DNA of 64,000 nucleotides from Prunus persica (lineage: Eukaryota; Streptophyta; Magnoliopsida; Rosales; Rosaceae). The notes beneath the pieces are model-generated. The model saw nothing but the letters and a program-made list of their open reading frames with translations, was not told the DNA's origin and searched no databases. The number at the start of each line of letters is the position of its first letter. Within the stretch, counting starts at the first letter, position 1. This document shows, piece by piece, positions 1-11,689 of this stretch. Both the position numbers and the translations under genes were made by a program. The DNA lies in assembly GCF_000346465.2 (NCBI RefSeq), contig NC_034014.1:20368367-20432366 (forward strand), in the 5' to 3' direction.

Positions 1-714
1 ACTCCAGGGGAGGAAAGAGTACCACACATGTCATAGACTAACAAGAGAGTTCGATTCATGTCACTTTGGACCATAACAATAAAAGAACAAATAAAAAATA
101 AAAACTAACGCATAAACCTCCGTCGAGAACCGCAACTATAGACGAACATAGTAGACCCACATGAGAGGACCGCAGAACATCCCAACTGTCAAAAAAGCAT
201 TCTATGAGCAAAATCATATTCATTTGACACCCACACAAACTGCAAGGCATACCATAGCAGAAACCAAAAGAGAACACGCATGAGGAACACATAAATAACA
301 GTAAAAGGACCCCTGAGAAGCATTCCACTTCAAATCAGAATCGGACAAAGAAAAACTTCTATGACCAAGCAGAGTTCTTTGGTCGGTGCAGAGTAGAGAA
401 GAGCACCACATCCCAACAACTACCATCAGCGTCGTTGCTGCCACCGTCGTCATTGAAACAAAGACAAATATTAGCCACCAGCTATCACACCTCTCTTGAG
501 TAGAGACACAATCCAGCGTCACCACATAAACAACAACAAAAGGACCCATGAGAAGTACTCCACTTCAACTCAGAACCGAACATAGAAAACCTCATATGAC
601 CTAACATAGTTCTTTGGTCGGCGCAAAGTAGAGAAGAGCACCACATCCCAACAACTACCACCAATGTCGCTGCTGCCGCCACCATTGAAATAGAGACAAA
701 ACATCAGCCATCAG
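1..714. repeat. Low-complexity block with a ~235-bp tandem duplication
   Basis: Bases 303-540 and 541-714 are diverged tandem copies. Both contain the phrase GTAGAGAAGAGCACCACATC, then a stretch rich in CCACCGTC/GCTGC, then 'GAGACAAA'. The second copy resumes after the inserted element at 1657, and a third weak echo runs to 1739. Open frames on the minus strand are rich in Cys, Val and Leu, match no family I know, and end at copy boundaries. I read the block as non-coding repeat DNA, perhaps the inside of an old retroelement. It continues past the left edge of the window. Confidence 0.6.
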
Positions 715-1656
715 TAGACCGCATCATTTGGCCCGCGGGCTCATGGGCCGATGGGGGCCTGCCCGACCCGACTCGTTATGGGCTTTGAGATGGTCCAGCT
801 CGCCTTGTGTCGGGCTAGGCTTGGGCTTGGGTGTATGAAGCCCGACCCGGCCCATAGACCAGGCCTGATTAAGCCCAAGAAAGCCCGGTCCGGCCTGTTA
901 GGCTCGCATACATATATAATTATGAATAAAAAAGAGTTTAGGATTATGATTATATCACTTAAATCACATATATAATTTGTTTCATTTCATTTACTTTTCT
1001 TTACTCATTCCTAGTTTATAATTGGATGATTAGCACATTAATTTCTGTCAATTATTAATACAACAATTATATATATAAATAAGATGAACAACATATCATA
1101 TCACCAAATATAATCATATCACGAAACATAATCGTACCACCAAATATAATCATGTTTTTCTTGAACACATCACCAAACATTTACATATTTATTTATACCA
1201 TCCTTTAAAAAAATATCTTTTTGATACTTATTATTTTTTAAAACTATTTCTTAAAACGTATTACGATCTCGTTATGTAATAACCTCAAAAATAATACTTG
1301 GTTTTATTATTTTTATGAAAAATCTTAGGGTATTTTATGAATTTGGTTTGATGTGAAAACATTGAAATTAAGTGAGTTCAATCTCAAATTTAGACTAAAA
1401 TGCCCTTATGATTAAGTTTATGATTTTTTTCGAATAAAGTAAGCCCGTTTCGGCCCAGCCCGTTGGGCTTAGCACGGCCCGGTCCGATGAGCTTTCTTAA
1501 GCCCGGCCTATGGGTCGAGCTTGGGCTTTGAATTTTCTAAAAAAACCCTAGCCGGCCCGGTATTTTCTCTTTCCTCTTTAAAGCCCGGCCCGACCAGGGC
1601 CCAAGCCTGTTAAATTTGGGCCGAGCTAGCCCGGCCCGGCCCATTGACGAGCCCTA
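715..1656. mobile_element. GC-rich TIR element, hAT-like, non-autonomous (942 bp)
   Basis: The element is flanked by the direct repeat GCCATCAG (707-714 and 1657-1664). This is 8 bp, or 9 bp if the preceding A is counted. It starts TAGACCGCATCATTTGGCCC and its other end, read in reverse complement, starts TAGGGCTCGTCAATGGGCC, so the termini are imperfect inverted repeats rich in GGCCCG. The middle (about 910-1440) is AT-rich and has no transposase frame. An 8-bp duplication suits hAT and a 9-bp one would suit Mutator, so the superfamily is not settled. It sits inside copy two of the tandem block, so it is younger than that duplication. Confidence 0.7.
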
Positions 1657-1739
1657 GCCATCAGATATCACAAGTACTATTTTGAGGAGAGACATAATCC
1701 AGCGTCATTATTGTCGCCGCCGTTGAGACAAAGACAACA

Positions 1740-2010
1740 TGTAAGATCCTACATCAACCAACGGAGAGGGGGTGATGTGCCTTATATGTGCACACCCGCA
1801 TCCATCTAGCACGAGGCCTTTTGGGAGCTCACTGGCTTCGGAGTAGTAGGAACTCCGAAGTTAAGCGAGTTGGGGGCTAGAGCAATCCCAGGATGGGTGA
1901 CCCACTGGGAAGTTGCTCATGAGCTCCCAAAAACAAAACCGTGCGGACAGTGAGGGGGGCCCAAAGCGGACAATATCGTGCTACGGCGGAGCCGATCCCG
2001 GGATGTGACA
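1740..2010 (+). mobile_element. Cassandra TRIM solo LTR carrying 5S rRNA-like sequence
   Basis: The 271-bp segment begins TGTAAGATCCTACATC, ends CCGGGATGTGACA, and is flanked by the 5-bp direct repeat CAACA (1735-1739, 2011-2015). Bases about 1849-1915 resemble plant 5S rRNA: ACTCCGAAGTTAAGCG (box A region) followed by AGGATGGGTGACC (box C) and CTGGGAAGT. A 5S domain inside an LTR is the hallmark of Cassandra terminal-repeat retrotransposons in miniature. No second LTR or internal domain follows, so this is a solo LTR left by recombination. Confidence 0.93.
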
Positions 2011-2015
2011 CAACA

Positions 2016-3414
2016 CTAACCACCTAGAATACTGCAAGAACAATCAAACAAAATAAATAGACAAACAAATCTTGATCCAAACAGATCTAGACTATCTGGG
2101 GAGAGGAATAGGATAAGAGGAATGAAAAAAATAGGAGAAAAAGAATTAGAGATTAGCAGAGAAAGGGGAAGATGGGCGGAGGGGCAGTGGTCACCTCCCC
2201 CCTTAGCCTCCTTATGGTTGGTTGTCGGCAAGGAGAAAGGAGACCAGAGTGCATCTAGGGTTTTTTAGAGATTTTTATTTTTATTTTTTAAATGTGGTCT
2301 TAGATACATACATATATTATATATGTGTCATTTTAAGTTTTCTTTATTGTCATTTTGATTTGACATTATGTGATATATATTTGGGAGCAGGGGTCGAAAA
2401 AACTTTAAATGGGCTAAATTAAATTGATCAAATTAATTTGGTTCACTTTCACACTAAAAGCAAGTGTAACATTTGATTTGGTTCAATTCAATTTGGCCTA
2501 ATTTGATACCACTTATAATTTTACTATTTTTACACATGATATTTTCTTATTTGTTATCACAAATTTTCTATTATGTTTCATCCCACACTTTGGTATCAAT
2601 AAAGTTCCTAAATCATTTGAATATGATGTTACCTCTCTTTAAATTTCTTCATCAACTATTGTTCAATTTACAACCTAATGTTGACCCAGTAAAAAATTAC
2701 AATATAATGGGTTGGTTTGGTTCGGTTAAGCTATTCTATTAGTTTCATGCCTAAATCAACCCAATTCAAACTATGACATTATGTTGGTTTGATGTGCAAT
2801 TTAATACCCTAAACCTTAAAGACTTGTCTATTTAAATGAGTTTTGGAGGCAAAGAACCTATTAGTGTAGTGGTTTGGAACAAATGCTCCCTCTAGGAAAA
2901 GTTTGGGTTCGAGTCCTAGCATTCATGTAGTGTGTGTGAATTTAGTATATTATCACCCATTTCAATAGGAAAAGTCATCAAGAAATGAGTTTTGAAGATG
3001 TTTCAATGAGATACAAAGAATATGTATGTATACTTGAGGGAAGTTATGTCTTGGGAAGGAAAAGGTTTTAGAGAACCGTATGTGTTTTTGAAAAACCACT
3101 AGTCTGAAGTTTTGAATTTGTTAGGAATTAAGTATGGATTGTCACCCTAGAGTGAAAGGCCTTAAACATGATCACGATTCATTTATGTAAGGTATATTTG
3201 GTAACTATAATATGAGGCAGTGATCTAAATTTAAGAATACGGTATTGGGGTAATAAAAGGAATTTGAAATATTTTATCTTTGAAACAAGAGAAACCTCCC
3301 AAACTTTATGTACTATGTATTCTATAGTTATTTTAATTACTAATAGTATTAAACCAGCATTTCAATCTTATTCTTTGAAATTATGAATGTGTAAATTTGA
3401 ATGTATATGCAAAA
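2016..3414. other. AT-rich intergenic stretch, no gene seen
   Basis: No frame here has a recognisable protein. The short frames are low complexity. The stretch 2395-2770 is rich in TTGGTTTGGTTC-like phrases and may be an old repeat. The only structured item is the tRNA-like SINE remnant at about 2855-2955, listed separately. Confidence 0.5.
2855..2955 (+). repeat. tRNA-like SINE remnant
   Basis: An A-box-like TAGTGTAGTGGTTTGG is followed about 30 bases later by the B-box-like GGGTTCGAGTCCTAGC. Together these form the split polymerase III promoter of a tRNA-derived SINE. It is not a tRNA gene because no anticodon arm or acceptor stem can be folded. Confidence 0.5.
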
Positions 3415-4139
3415 GAGCATTTCCAGCAATGAGCCTAGTCTAGGCAAAAGGCTTCCCAAGATCCTTCCAGTGGTGAAATCCAGCCCTGGCAAGACGCGGG
3501 GTCCATCAAGCTCGAGCAAGGCCCAAGCAAATATCACCCCAACCTACTGCATGCCGGCATTGATGCTAGCAAATAAAAAAAATTAAAAATTAAAGAAAAA
3601 ATACCAAAAAATTCAAATTTTTTTTAAATAAATACCTAGTAATTTTTTATTTATTAACATCATACGTATAAATAAAATAACCTCATATGAACAGTAATTT
3701 GTCAAACAAAGGAGGGTACAAATTCAGTTATGCTAAGATACGCTCATATTTTTATTCTTCTCCAACATGGAGGTATTTATATAAGTACAAAGATGTGTTG
3801 ACCCTAAATAAAATAGGAAATATATCTAAATTACAATAGGAAATAAATCTCTATTACAATAGGACTAAATAATAATTGGTAAATAACCAAAATTCTAATG
3901 AAATAAGGAACCAAAATCCTAACTAAGTAAGAACTCTCCAACGCTCCCCCTCAAGTTGGGGCAAAGATATTTCGCATGCTCAACTTGACAAGCGAGTCAT
4001 AGAACATCATACTCGAGAAGCACCATTTGTAGAGCAGGTCTTTTTGTCAACCACGAGTGAAACAAGTGACAAATTAAAGCAAAGTTCATAGTGGAAACAC
4101 AAGAGCAAACTGTAAAAAATAGGCACATAACATAACACA

Positions 4140-4785
4140 GAAACCCTGTGAGCACGGCAATAAGTAAGGCAAAACACAGAAATCCTGTGAGCACGGCAAT
4201 AGGTAAGGCAGAACACAGAAATCTTGTGAGCACGACAGAAGGTAAGTCAGAACACAGAAATCTTGTGAGCACGGTAGAAGGTAAGTCAGAACACAGAAAT
4301 CCTGTGAACACGGCAGCAGATAAGGCAGAACACAGAAACCCTGTGAGCACGACAGAAGGTAAGGCGAAACACAGAAATCCTATGAGCACGGCAGCAGATA
4401 AGGCAGAATACAGAAACCCTGTGAGCATGACAGTAGGTAAAGCAGAACACAGAAACCATGTGAGCACGGCAGTAGGTAAGGCAGAACACAGAAACTCTAT
4501 GAGCACGACAGTAGATAAGGCAGAACACAGAAACCATGTGAGCACGGCAAGGCAGAACACAAACTCCGTGGGCACGGCAGTAGGTAAGGCAGAACACAGA
4601 AACCATATGAGCACGGCAGTAGATAAGGCAGAACACAGAAACCCTGTGAGCACGGCAATAGGTAAGGCAGAACACAGAAACCCTGTGAGCACGGCAGTAA
4701 ATAAGGCAGAACACAGAAAACCCTGTGAGCACGGTAGTAGGTAAGGCAGAACACAGAAACCCTTGTGAGCACGACAGTAGATTTA
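4140..4785. repeat. 39-bp minisatellite, about 17 copies, running into the assembly gap
   Basis: The unit is about 39 bp, with the core TGTGAGCACGGCA, then GGTAAGGCAGAACACAGAAA. I count about 17 copies with base changes; one copy is shortened to about 30 bp and two late copies carry an extra base. Because 39 is 13 codons, all six frames stay open for long stretches, which gives spurious repeat proteins on both strands. The array lies inside the LTR element, between its 3' LTR (left) and the N run. Confidence 0.93.
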
Positions 4786-4885
4786 NNNNNNNNNNNNNNN
4801 NNNNNNNNNNNNNNNNNNNNNNNNNNNNNNNNNNNNNNNNNNNNNNNNNNNNNNNNNNNNNNNNNNNNNNNNNNNNNNNNNNNNN
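4786..4885. other. Assembly gap of 100 Ns
   Basis: Exactly 100 Ns directly follow a partial minisatellite unit. A round 100 suggests a placeholder, so the true length is unknown and more repeat units are probably missing. Confidence 0.95.
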
Positions 4886-6175
4886 CAACATCAATGGTGG
4901 CATAAATCCGACCAATAAACATAAACACACCAGCAAATGCATAAGCACGAATGAAGCACAACAATAATGTCCCCAGCAAGAGACACAAAACTGACAGCAG
5001 CAATAGCAACACAAGACACTAGCACCAGCAAGACAAGGCAAGGCAAGGCAAACAACTGTGGTAGCAGTAACATCAGAGACAACTTCTCTCCATTCTCCAT
5101 CTCCTCCTAAAGAGAAGGGGTCGACATAGCCATATGATCAGTGGTACTTGAGAAACAGGCACGGACAATCAACCATGATAGATAGGTAGGTGAATTACAA
5201 TGGAATAGATAAGCAACAGTGTCATTCTCCCTCAAATCCGACGATGTATGAGAGTCGAGATTTGGAGAAAGTAACACCCAAATAAACAGAGAGACAAAGG
5301 CCAGCTAGGAGAAGGCTCGGCGAGTGGTGACGAGGCTTGCGGAGGTTTAAGATGGCTCGGTGAGCAGTGACGAGGCTCATGGAGGAAAAAGATTAGGCAA
5401 TCAATGGCCAAGGGGCGTGTTGCCCATATGGTATACATTTAAAAGAGAGGCTCAGCTGTGAGCGCAAGAGACTGAAACTAACATGGGCTCAATCTGATTT
5501 TAACAAAAAGCAAGCTCATAAAGAGATGAAAAGTAAGAGAAAAAGGCAGCAGCAGGCATAGGTAGAGAAAAAGAAAGGTAATGACTCAACATAAACATGG
5601 CAAGGACAGAGACAAGGGTAAAATTGAAGAAAGGTGCGGTTATGGCTGAGGCAGAAGAAATATATGTTGATTATTAAGGAAATGAGAAACGAGGATTTAT
5701 AGCAAGGTGAAGACCCATGATGGGTTAGGAATGAGGAACGCCAATGACTCTCAATTTGGCAGAAGTTATCACAGGGTAGGAACCTGGCTCTGATACTATG
5801 TCAAACAAAGTAGGGTAAAAATTCAGTTATGCTAAGATACGCTCATATTTTTATTCTTCTCCGACATAGATGTATTTATATAAGTACAAAGATGTGTTAA
5901 CCTTAAATAAAATAGGAAATATATCTAAATTACAATAGGAAATAAATTTCTATTACAATAGGACTAAATAATAATTGGTAAGTAACCAAAATTTTAATGA
6001 AATAAGGAATTAAAATCCTACCTAAGTAAGGACTCGCCAACATGTTCTTGGGTTGCCATAACAATGGATGGAAAAAGAAAAAAAAAATTGCTAAGATAGA
6101 TACTATTCACGTGAACAACAAATGCCCTTACTTACCATGATCATTTACCATGATAAATTAGTAGAAGTGCTCTAA

Positions 6176-7640
6176 GAGTAGTTTTTATTTTTTTTATATT
6201 TATTGTGGTCGATGTATAAGGGTAGTTGATGTCAACTGTTGAATTCCATTTCGGCCATAAAACCCCCAATTTAGAATAATGATATGAAATGACACTTGAA
6301 AACTAAAGTGATAAGCATTCTTCTTTTTGGTTCATTTTCTCTTGAAAACTAAAAATGTTCAAGTTGTTTGTTCAAGAAGAGGGATTTTGACAATACATTC
6401 ATGAAAATTAGGCAATTGGCGGGCATGCAGTCGGATCAAAGGTCACAGGGACAGGGAGGAGGGTACACAAAAGAGGTGTCAATTTGGTAATGGTCAAAAG
6501 CATTTTGATGGATGTGGAGGTATTAGCTGAAACTCAAAGACAACAACCAGCCAGACCCCCACAGGGAAGGCATTGCTTTGCGTTGGGCAGATGAGTTTCT
6601 TCAAAGCTCCCCCTACAATAATACAATCAGTGCCATTTCTGATTTTCATGTGATAAGACTGCCAGCCATCACCAATTATACTGGTTTTTATGGTTTTCTC
6701 AACCCCGAAAAGGACAACAGCGACTCTCCCAGCCATTATACGTGCGCCCATTTGCTTTTGCTAGTTTCCATTTTTCCATTTTTTTTTTTTTTCATTTTCT
6801 CAAATGTTCTTATTTTATGAGTTTTCTCTTTAAACGTTGTTATTTTTTATTGAAAATTCAATCCAATCCAATCCAATCTAATTCACTTTATAATTGGATT
6901 CGATGATTGAGGTCAAGATAAAAACCTATAGCCTTTTTGCATTGATGTTGAGCTCAGTTTATTGAGTCTTATTTTTATATTGTGTATTTATGCCCTTTTA
7001 TGTGATGAATTTTAATTCCGAAAAAAAAAAATTCAAATTCAAACTTCTTCCTTGATCGTACATTATATTCGACTCATGGTTTCTTAAATTAACAATTTTT
7101 TTTTCTTTTGTTGAGTTATATATCAGTCATTTGTGATGTGCACTGTGCATGCATGTGTTGTGAATTGGATTTTGATGATTAGGGTTTAACACATTTTAAT
7201 ACTACTACTATAAAGGTGGCAATATCCTAGCTACAAATGAAATCATTTGCTACTCCACTAATCTCATTATTAATTTCAAACCTTTTGAAAATTACAACCC
7301 ACTCATCTTAGTATGCACGAATGTTTCACCATCCTTGTCTCTCTGTTGTTCGTCACCATGCTATTTCTGCCCTTATTTTTTATTTTCTCAAGTCATGGAT
7401 GGCGGCAGGCAACCAACTCACAAGCCTCATCACTGTGTCGAATCGAATAATACAATGCTCATATAAAGGATCTTTGAGCTCAAGTTTATCAGTCAAATAT
7501 ACCAAATCTCAAGCTTGGTTGTTTCTTAAACAAGCCAAGCTCGGATTGACTTGGTTATGTTACAAGTTTAGACGAGCTAAATTTAAGCGAAGCTTAATTC
7601 GAACTCAAGATCTGTAACGAGACGACTTATTGTTCTATTC
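6176..7640. other. Intergenic stretch, no gene seen
   Basis: The segment is AT-rich with homopolymer runs. Frames at 6494-6751 (-) and 7321-7617 (+) show no known domain and no sign of splicing. I see nothing I can name. Confidence 0.5.
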
Positions 7641-7643
7641 TAA

Positions 7644-8072
7644 GAGCATTTTCAATGGTGAGCTTAGCCAGGTAAAAGCCCTCTTAGGCTTCCAAAACTG
7701 GCCCTAGTGGTTTGTTACTGCCCTGGCAACACATGGGGTCCACCAAGCCCGGGCAAGGTCCAAGACAAAATCAGCCTGACCACCTGCTCGCGGGCGCAGA
7801 TGCTAGCTTGACGTCGTCGAAGAAAAAAATTGAAAAAATATCTGAAAAGATACCAAAGATTCTGAGTTTTTTTAATACAAATACCTATCAATTTTTTATT
7901 TATTAATCTCATACGTATAAATAAAATTAATCCAATGTGAATAGTAATTGCCCTTGAGTTCTCATGGCAATAGGTGGAAAATCAAAAAAAAATTTGCTAA
8001 GGCATATACTATTCATGTGAACAGTAACTGCACTTACTTGCCATTTGTCATGGCAAATAAGTGGAAGTACAC
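7644..8072. mobile_element. Tourist-like MITE, copy 2 (intact, 429 bp)
   Basis: The termini are GAGCATTTTCAATGG on the left and GGAAGTACAC on the right (reverse complement GTGTACTTCC), each next to TAA (7641-7643 and 8073-8075). It aligns with copy 1 at 3415-6172 through shared phrases such as GGGTCCA, GATGCTAGC and TACGTATAAATAAAAT. It has no coding capacity. Confidence 0.75.
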
Positions 8073-8075
8073 TAA

Positions 8076-9265
8076 GTTATGAAACAACGATTTGACCTCT
8101 AAAGTGATCATATTGAGGTTGAATTTTTTGTTTTAAGAAACTTATAGAGAAAAATGCACCAAATTATTTGTTGGCTATTCAACATAAGCTTAAGAAAAAA
8201 ACAATACACAAATTGTACTAGCCAATCGATCAAATAAGGATTTTGCTTTAACACTTTTGGAGTAAGTAGGGAAAAAATATCTAATCTACTTTTTCTGGAA
8301 TAACTAAAAACTAATTTCATCTCGTTGTTGTGTAGAGAAAAGAACGATTATGTGTTGGGATGGAAAAAGACATTCTTTTTTAAGACCAACATTATTCTAG
8401 TTAGTAAAAAAATTAAAAAAATAAGAAAAGCGTGTCCCACAAACACCAAACTGAAGAGTGGGTATGTTTACAAAAAAACCCACCCCATATTCACTTCCTT
8501 TTCTGAGACACGAAAAGAAATATTTGAATAAGAAAGATGGAATTTTGACGCCAAAAAGCGCGTCACGCATGTCGGAGACGAGAGCACGTACCCACAGCTG
8601 CCTTAAATGCCGACAATTTATTTTTTCCTAAGTAATGCCGTGTCCTGACACATACTCACACGCACCCAATCACCATCCACCCCTCTCTCTCTCCTCTCCC
8701 ACAGTACCCGACACTTCACGCGCCGCCACCACTTTTCTTGCTGCCGGGCGCGTGGGGCACTTAAGAAAAAAAAATTCCCTTGCCTTTTCCGTTCATTTCT
8801 CTTTTTCATTTTTTTGTTTTTTGTTTTTTGTTTTCAGACTCGTACTAGTAGCAGTGGCAGTCTGACACTCCCAAGCCCATCTCTCTCTACCTCTGAAATT
8901 TACAGCGCGGTGAAAAAACTGGGACAGAAGGTGAAAATGACCGGTTTAACCGGGAGTAGCCGGTGGGGGTTGAGAAAACGGGAAAGTATATGAAGGGGGT
9001 TTGAGGGCGGACAACGCTCCTTTTGCAGGGAGCTAAGCAAAGTGTTGAGGAGAGTGTGTGAGAGGAGAGATAACACTACAAATTTACACCTGACACATAC
9101 ACACAAACACTCTCTCTCTACTCTCTCTCTCTCTAAGCTCAGTCCTCTTTATCTTCTTCTTCTTCTTCTTCTTTCTTCTTTTTGGGTTTTTCTTTGTGGG
9201 TTGATTCTCTGATTCATTAATTCCTGGGGGGTTTTTTCATTTTTGGTTCCCCTTAATTAATTGAT
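8076..9265 (+). promoter_or_regulatory. Upstream region and pyrimidine-rich leader of the ZHD gene
   Basis: The last 160 bases before the ATG are strongly pyrimidine-rich, with a CT run at about 9110-9136 and a (TTC)n run at 9152-9178, as is common in plant 5' leaders. Nothing else here can be assigned, and no clear TATA box stands out. Confidence 0.45.
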
Positions 9266-9418
9266 ATGGAGTTCGAGGATCAAGAGGAGCACGACGAAGA
9301 GATGGAGATGGCGGCGAGTTACGACTCGCTCGGAAACTCAGCGGGTGGCGTCCGGGTCAAAATGTCGAGTTCTGGACCCGAGGGCGTGGCAGCAATAGCG
9401 GCGGCGGCGGCGGGTTCT

Positions 9419-9457
<39 letters not shown>

Positions 9458-10111
9458 AGGAAGGGCGCCTCGAGGTACAGAGAGTGCCTGAAGAACCACG
9501 CGGTCGGGATTGGAGGCCACGCGCTCGACGGCTGCGGCGAGTTCATGCCGGCCGGTGCCGAGGGCACGCTCGACGCGCTAAAATGCGCAGCCTGCAACTG
9601 CCACCGCAACTTCCACCGCAAGGAGGGCGACTCGGGCGGGCTCGCGCTCATGACCCCAGACCCGTACGGGCAGCTGGTGCCGCTCCACGGGCAGCACAAC
9701 CACCCGCAGTTCTCGCCGTACTACCGGACGCCAGCAGGGTACCTCCAGTTGGCGCCGCACCACAGGCCTCTGGCCCTGCCGTCGACGTCGGGAGGGGGCG
9801 GGACCCACAGCAGGGGGGAGGAGCAGGAGGACGACGTGTCGAATCCTAGCGGAGGGGGCGGCGGCGGAGGGGATTTGGGAATGGGAGGGGGTTTACATGG
9901 GACGGCGTCTTCCGGGAAGAAGAGGTTCAGGACGAAGTTTACGGCGGAGCAGAAGGAGAGGATGTTGACTTTGGCGGAGACGCTGGGGTGGAGGATTCAG
10001 AAGCAGGACGAGCCGGCGATTCAGCAGTTCTGCAACGAGACTGGAGTGAAGCGTCACGTCCTCAAGGTTTGGATGCATAACAACAAGCACACTCTGGGTA
10101 AGAAACCCTAG
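9266..10111 (+). CDS. Zinc-finger homeodomain transcription factor (ZHD1/ZHD2 type)
   Basis: This intronless gene encodes a 281-residue ZF-HD protein, a plant-specific nuclear transcription factor that dimerises through its zinc finger and binds DNA through a homeodomain. Residues about 70-119 are the ZF-HD dimerisation domain: [20 protein letters not shown], then [14 protein letters not shown] with its Cys and His ligands. Residues about 217-280 are the homeodomain, with [16 protein letters not shown] at the start and the recognition helix [16 protein letters not shown] at the end. The N-terminus is acidic ([12 protein letters not shown]), then Ala-rich, with a run of 13 Gln at residues 52-64 encoded by mixed CAG/CAA. 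A Gly-rich linker joins the domains. Length, lack of introns and the MEFED start fit the ZHD1/ZHD2 branch. Coding DNA is far richer in GC than its flanks. The start is the first ATG after the CT-rich leader. Confidence 0.96.
9417..9458 (+). repeat. Polyglutamine microsatellite inside the ZHD gene
   Basis: A run of CAG with CAA interruptions encodes 13 consecutive Gln just upstream of the ZF-HD domain. It directly follows an Ala-rich stretch encoded by GCG repeats. Length variation between alleles would be likely. Confidence 0.85.
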
Positions 10112-11658
10112 CTAGCTGATCATGCTTGTTAAGCTAGAAACCAAACAAACCCAGAACAAGGAAGACAATGAACATGAAAAACAACCCAAAACCCACAAGT
10201 ATATCATCATTCTTGGTCCTCTTCATCTCATCATTTCTCTCTTTCTCTCTCAGTCGACCGATCTTCTCGATCTTTTGTACTTATTAGTTTAATTAGGACA
10301 ACACTTCGCTAGCTCTAGCAGTTGTAGTAGGATTTATCAGCTAGAGGTAATTTTCTTCTGGTCAAGGTGGCGAAACTGATCAGGAACAAAAATCATCATC
10401 ATGTGCCTGCAGCTGACTTTGTTGAGAAATTCTACTGCTTTTCCGGGATTTTAATTAGTGTTTTAATTAGGGTTTCTTTTTATTTTTAATCTTTTTTCTT
10501 AAATTTATTGACTAGTGTAGTGATCATCATCCGTGTTATTTGAACACTTGATTTAGATGAGTGTGAAATCTCTCTCATTGTTGTGATCAATGTCCCATTT
10601 GATCATTTCATTAATTAGTGCATGTAAAATATATTAATCATATATCTTTGCTTAATCATCCTACTAATTTAATTAAATGGGTTGATCAATGTTGATGAGT
10701 TTGCAATGTTTAGCTGTTGGTTATGATCATCATAGAGTATAGACTATAGAGGGAGGACCATCTGTTCGTAGGCTTTGTGTGGTCTTAATAATAAGACTTG
10801 TGCGATCCATGCTGCATTTTCCGTTTTCTATATGTACCATCTCTTTTCTTTTTTTTTTCCTTTTTTTTTTTTACATGTGTTTTGTTTGTACGTTTCTGTG
10901 TCATTCATTTACTTCTCTTTCCTTCAATCCCATGCCTTTTTGTTTTCGTCCACGAATCTCAGACTCTGTTGATTTTATGTTGAGAAGCATTAATTGTATG
11001 AGATGCTGTTGTTCAATGATCAGTACTTTTTCTCTTTCCTTTTTTCACTGCTTAATTTAATTTTTTTTCTCTTTCTCTTTGTCTGGATCTTATGCTCTTC
11101 TGAAGGGCCTTCAAATGATGAACCCAACCCGAGTTGAAAAGGGATGATGATCTTTGGGACCTAGCTTTCATATTCTCTGGTCTGTTTCTTTCTGCTACCA
11201 AGTTTTTGTCTTTTACTTTTGCAGTCATGAGTGCAGAATATATATATATATATATATATAAAATATTAATTGATATCCTTGAATTTCTTTCTTTTTGAAA
11301 AATTTAGAGTATTTTATGAGGTTGGTTACTTTGATCCATGTAATCATATGATGGAGCTTGTCTGGTGTAGAGGGTAGAACCCAGATGTTTGATATCCCTG
11401 ATATGATGGGGTCACCTTGGGAAGGAAAACAAAGAGCTCAAAGTTATTCAATTATTTGATTTTGTTGTTAAATAATTATTATTATTATTATACTATTCAT
11501 TTTTCTACTGTTTTGTTTTCTCTTGGAAAAGAAGATATATTATCAGCTAGAGAAACAGTAGTTTTTGTTTTCATGGAAACTCAAGTCCAAAATGTGGGTT
11601 CAGTCCATGTTGGAGAGAAAGTCGATAGATCCAAAGCTTGGTCTCTATATATCTGCAG

Positions 11659-11689
<31 letters not shown>

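Larger units (their letters stand above)
3700..6042 (-). mobile_element. Non-autonomous LTR retrotransposon (about 2.3 kb, gap inside)
   Basis: Two direct repeats of about 245 bp lie at 3700-3945 and 5797-6042. Both start TGTCAAACAAAG on the plus strand and the right one ends GCCAACA. Read on the minus strand, the right LTR is followed by TAGTATCAGAGCC, close to the initiator-Met tRNA primer site TGGTATCAGAGC. The left LTR is preceded by the polypurine tract TTGAGGGGGAG. The element therefore runs right to left. No gag or pol frame is visible in the 1.85 kb between the LTRs, so it is a small non-autonomous element. I see no clean 5-bp target duplication, and the outer base of the left copy is changed (CG instead of TG). 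Confidence 0.85.
3415..6172. mobile_element. Tourist-like MITE, copy 1, split by an LTR element
   Basis: The left part (3415-3699) starts GAGCATTTCC. The right part (6043-6172) ends GAAGTGCTC, the inverted counterpart, followed by TAA. Without the insert the element is about 415 bp and aligns along its length with the intact copy at 7644-8072, including the shared phrase CATACGTATAAATAAAAT. The right flank TAA and the degenerate left AAA fit a TWA target duplication of the PIF/Harbinger (Tourist) type. It has no coding capacity. Confidence 0.72.

Noticed and set aside
1849..1915. 5S rRNA gene
   Set aside because: The similarity covers only the promoter-containing half and lies inside a bounded Cassandra LTR with target duplications.
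4148..4744. 198-codon repeat protein on the plus strand and 231- to 251-codon frames on the minus strand
   Set aside because: They are translations of the 39-bp minisatellite inside an LTR element, open only because the unit is 13 codons long; one runs through the N gap.
9338..9849. Alternative frames over the ZHD gene, including poly-Leu, poly-Cys and Arg-rich proteins
   Set aside because: They are out-of-frame readings of the GC-rich ZHD coding region and its CAG run.
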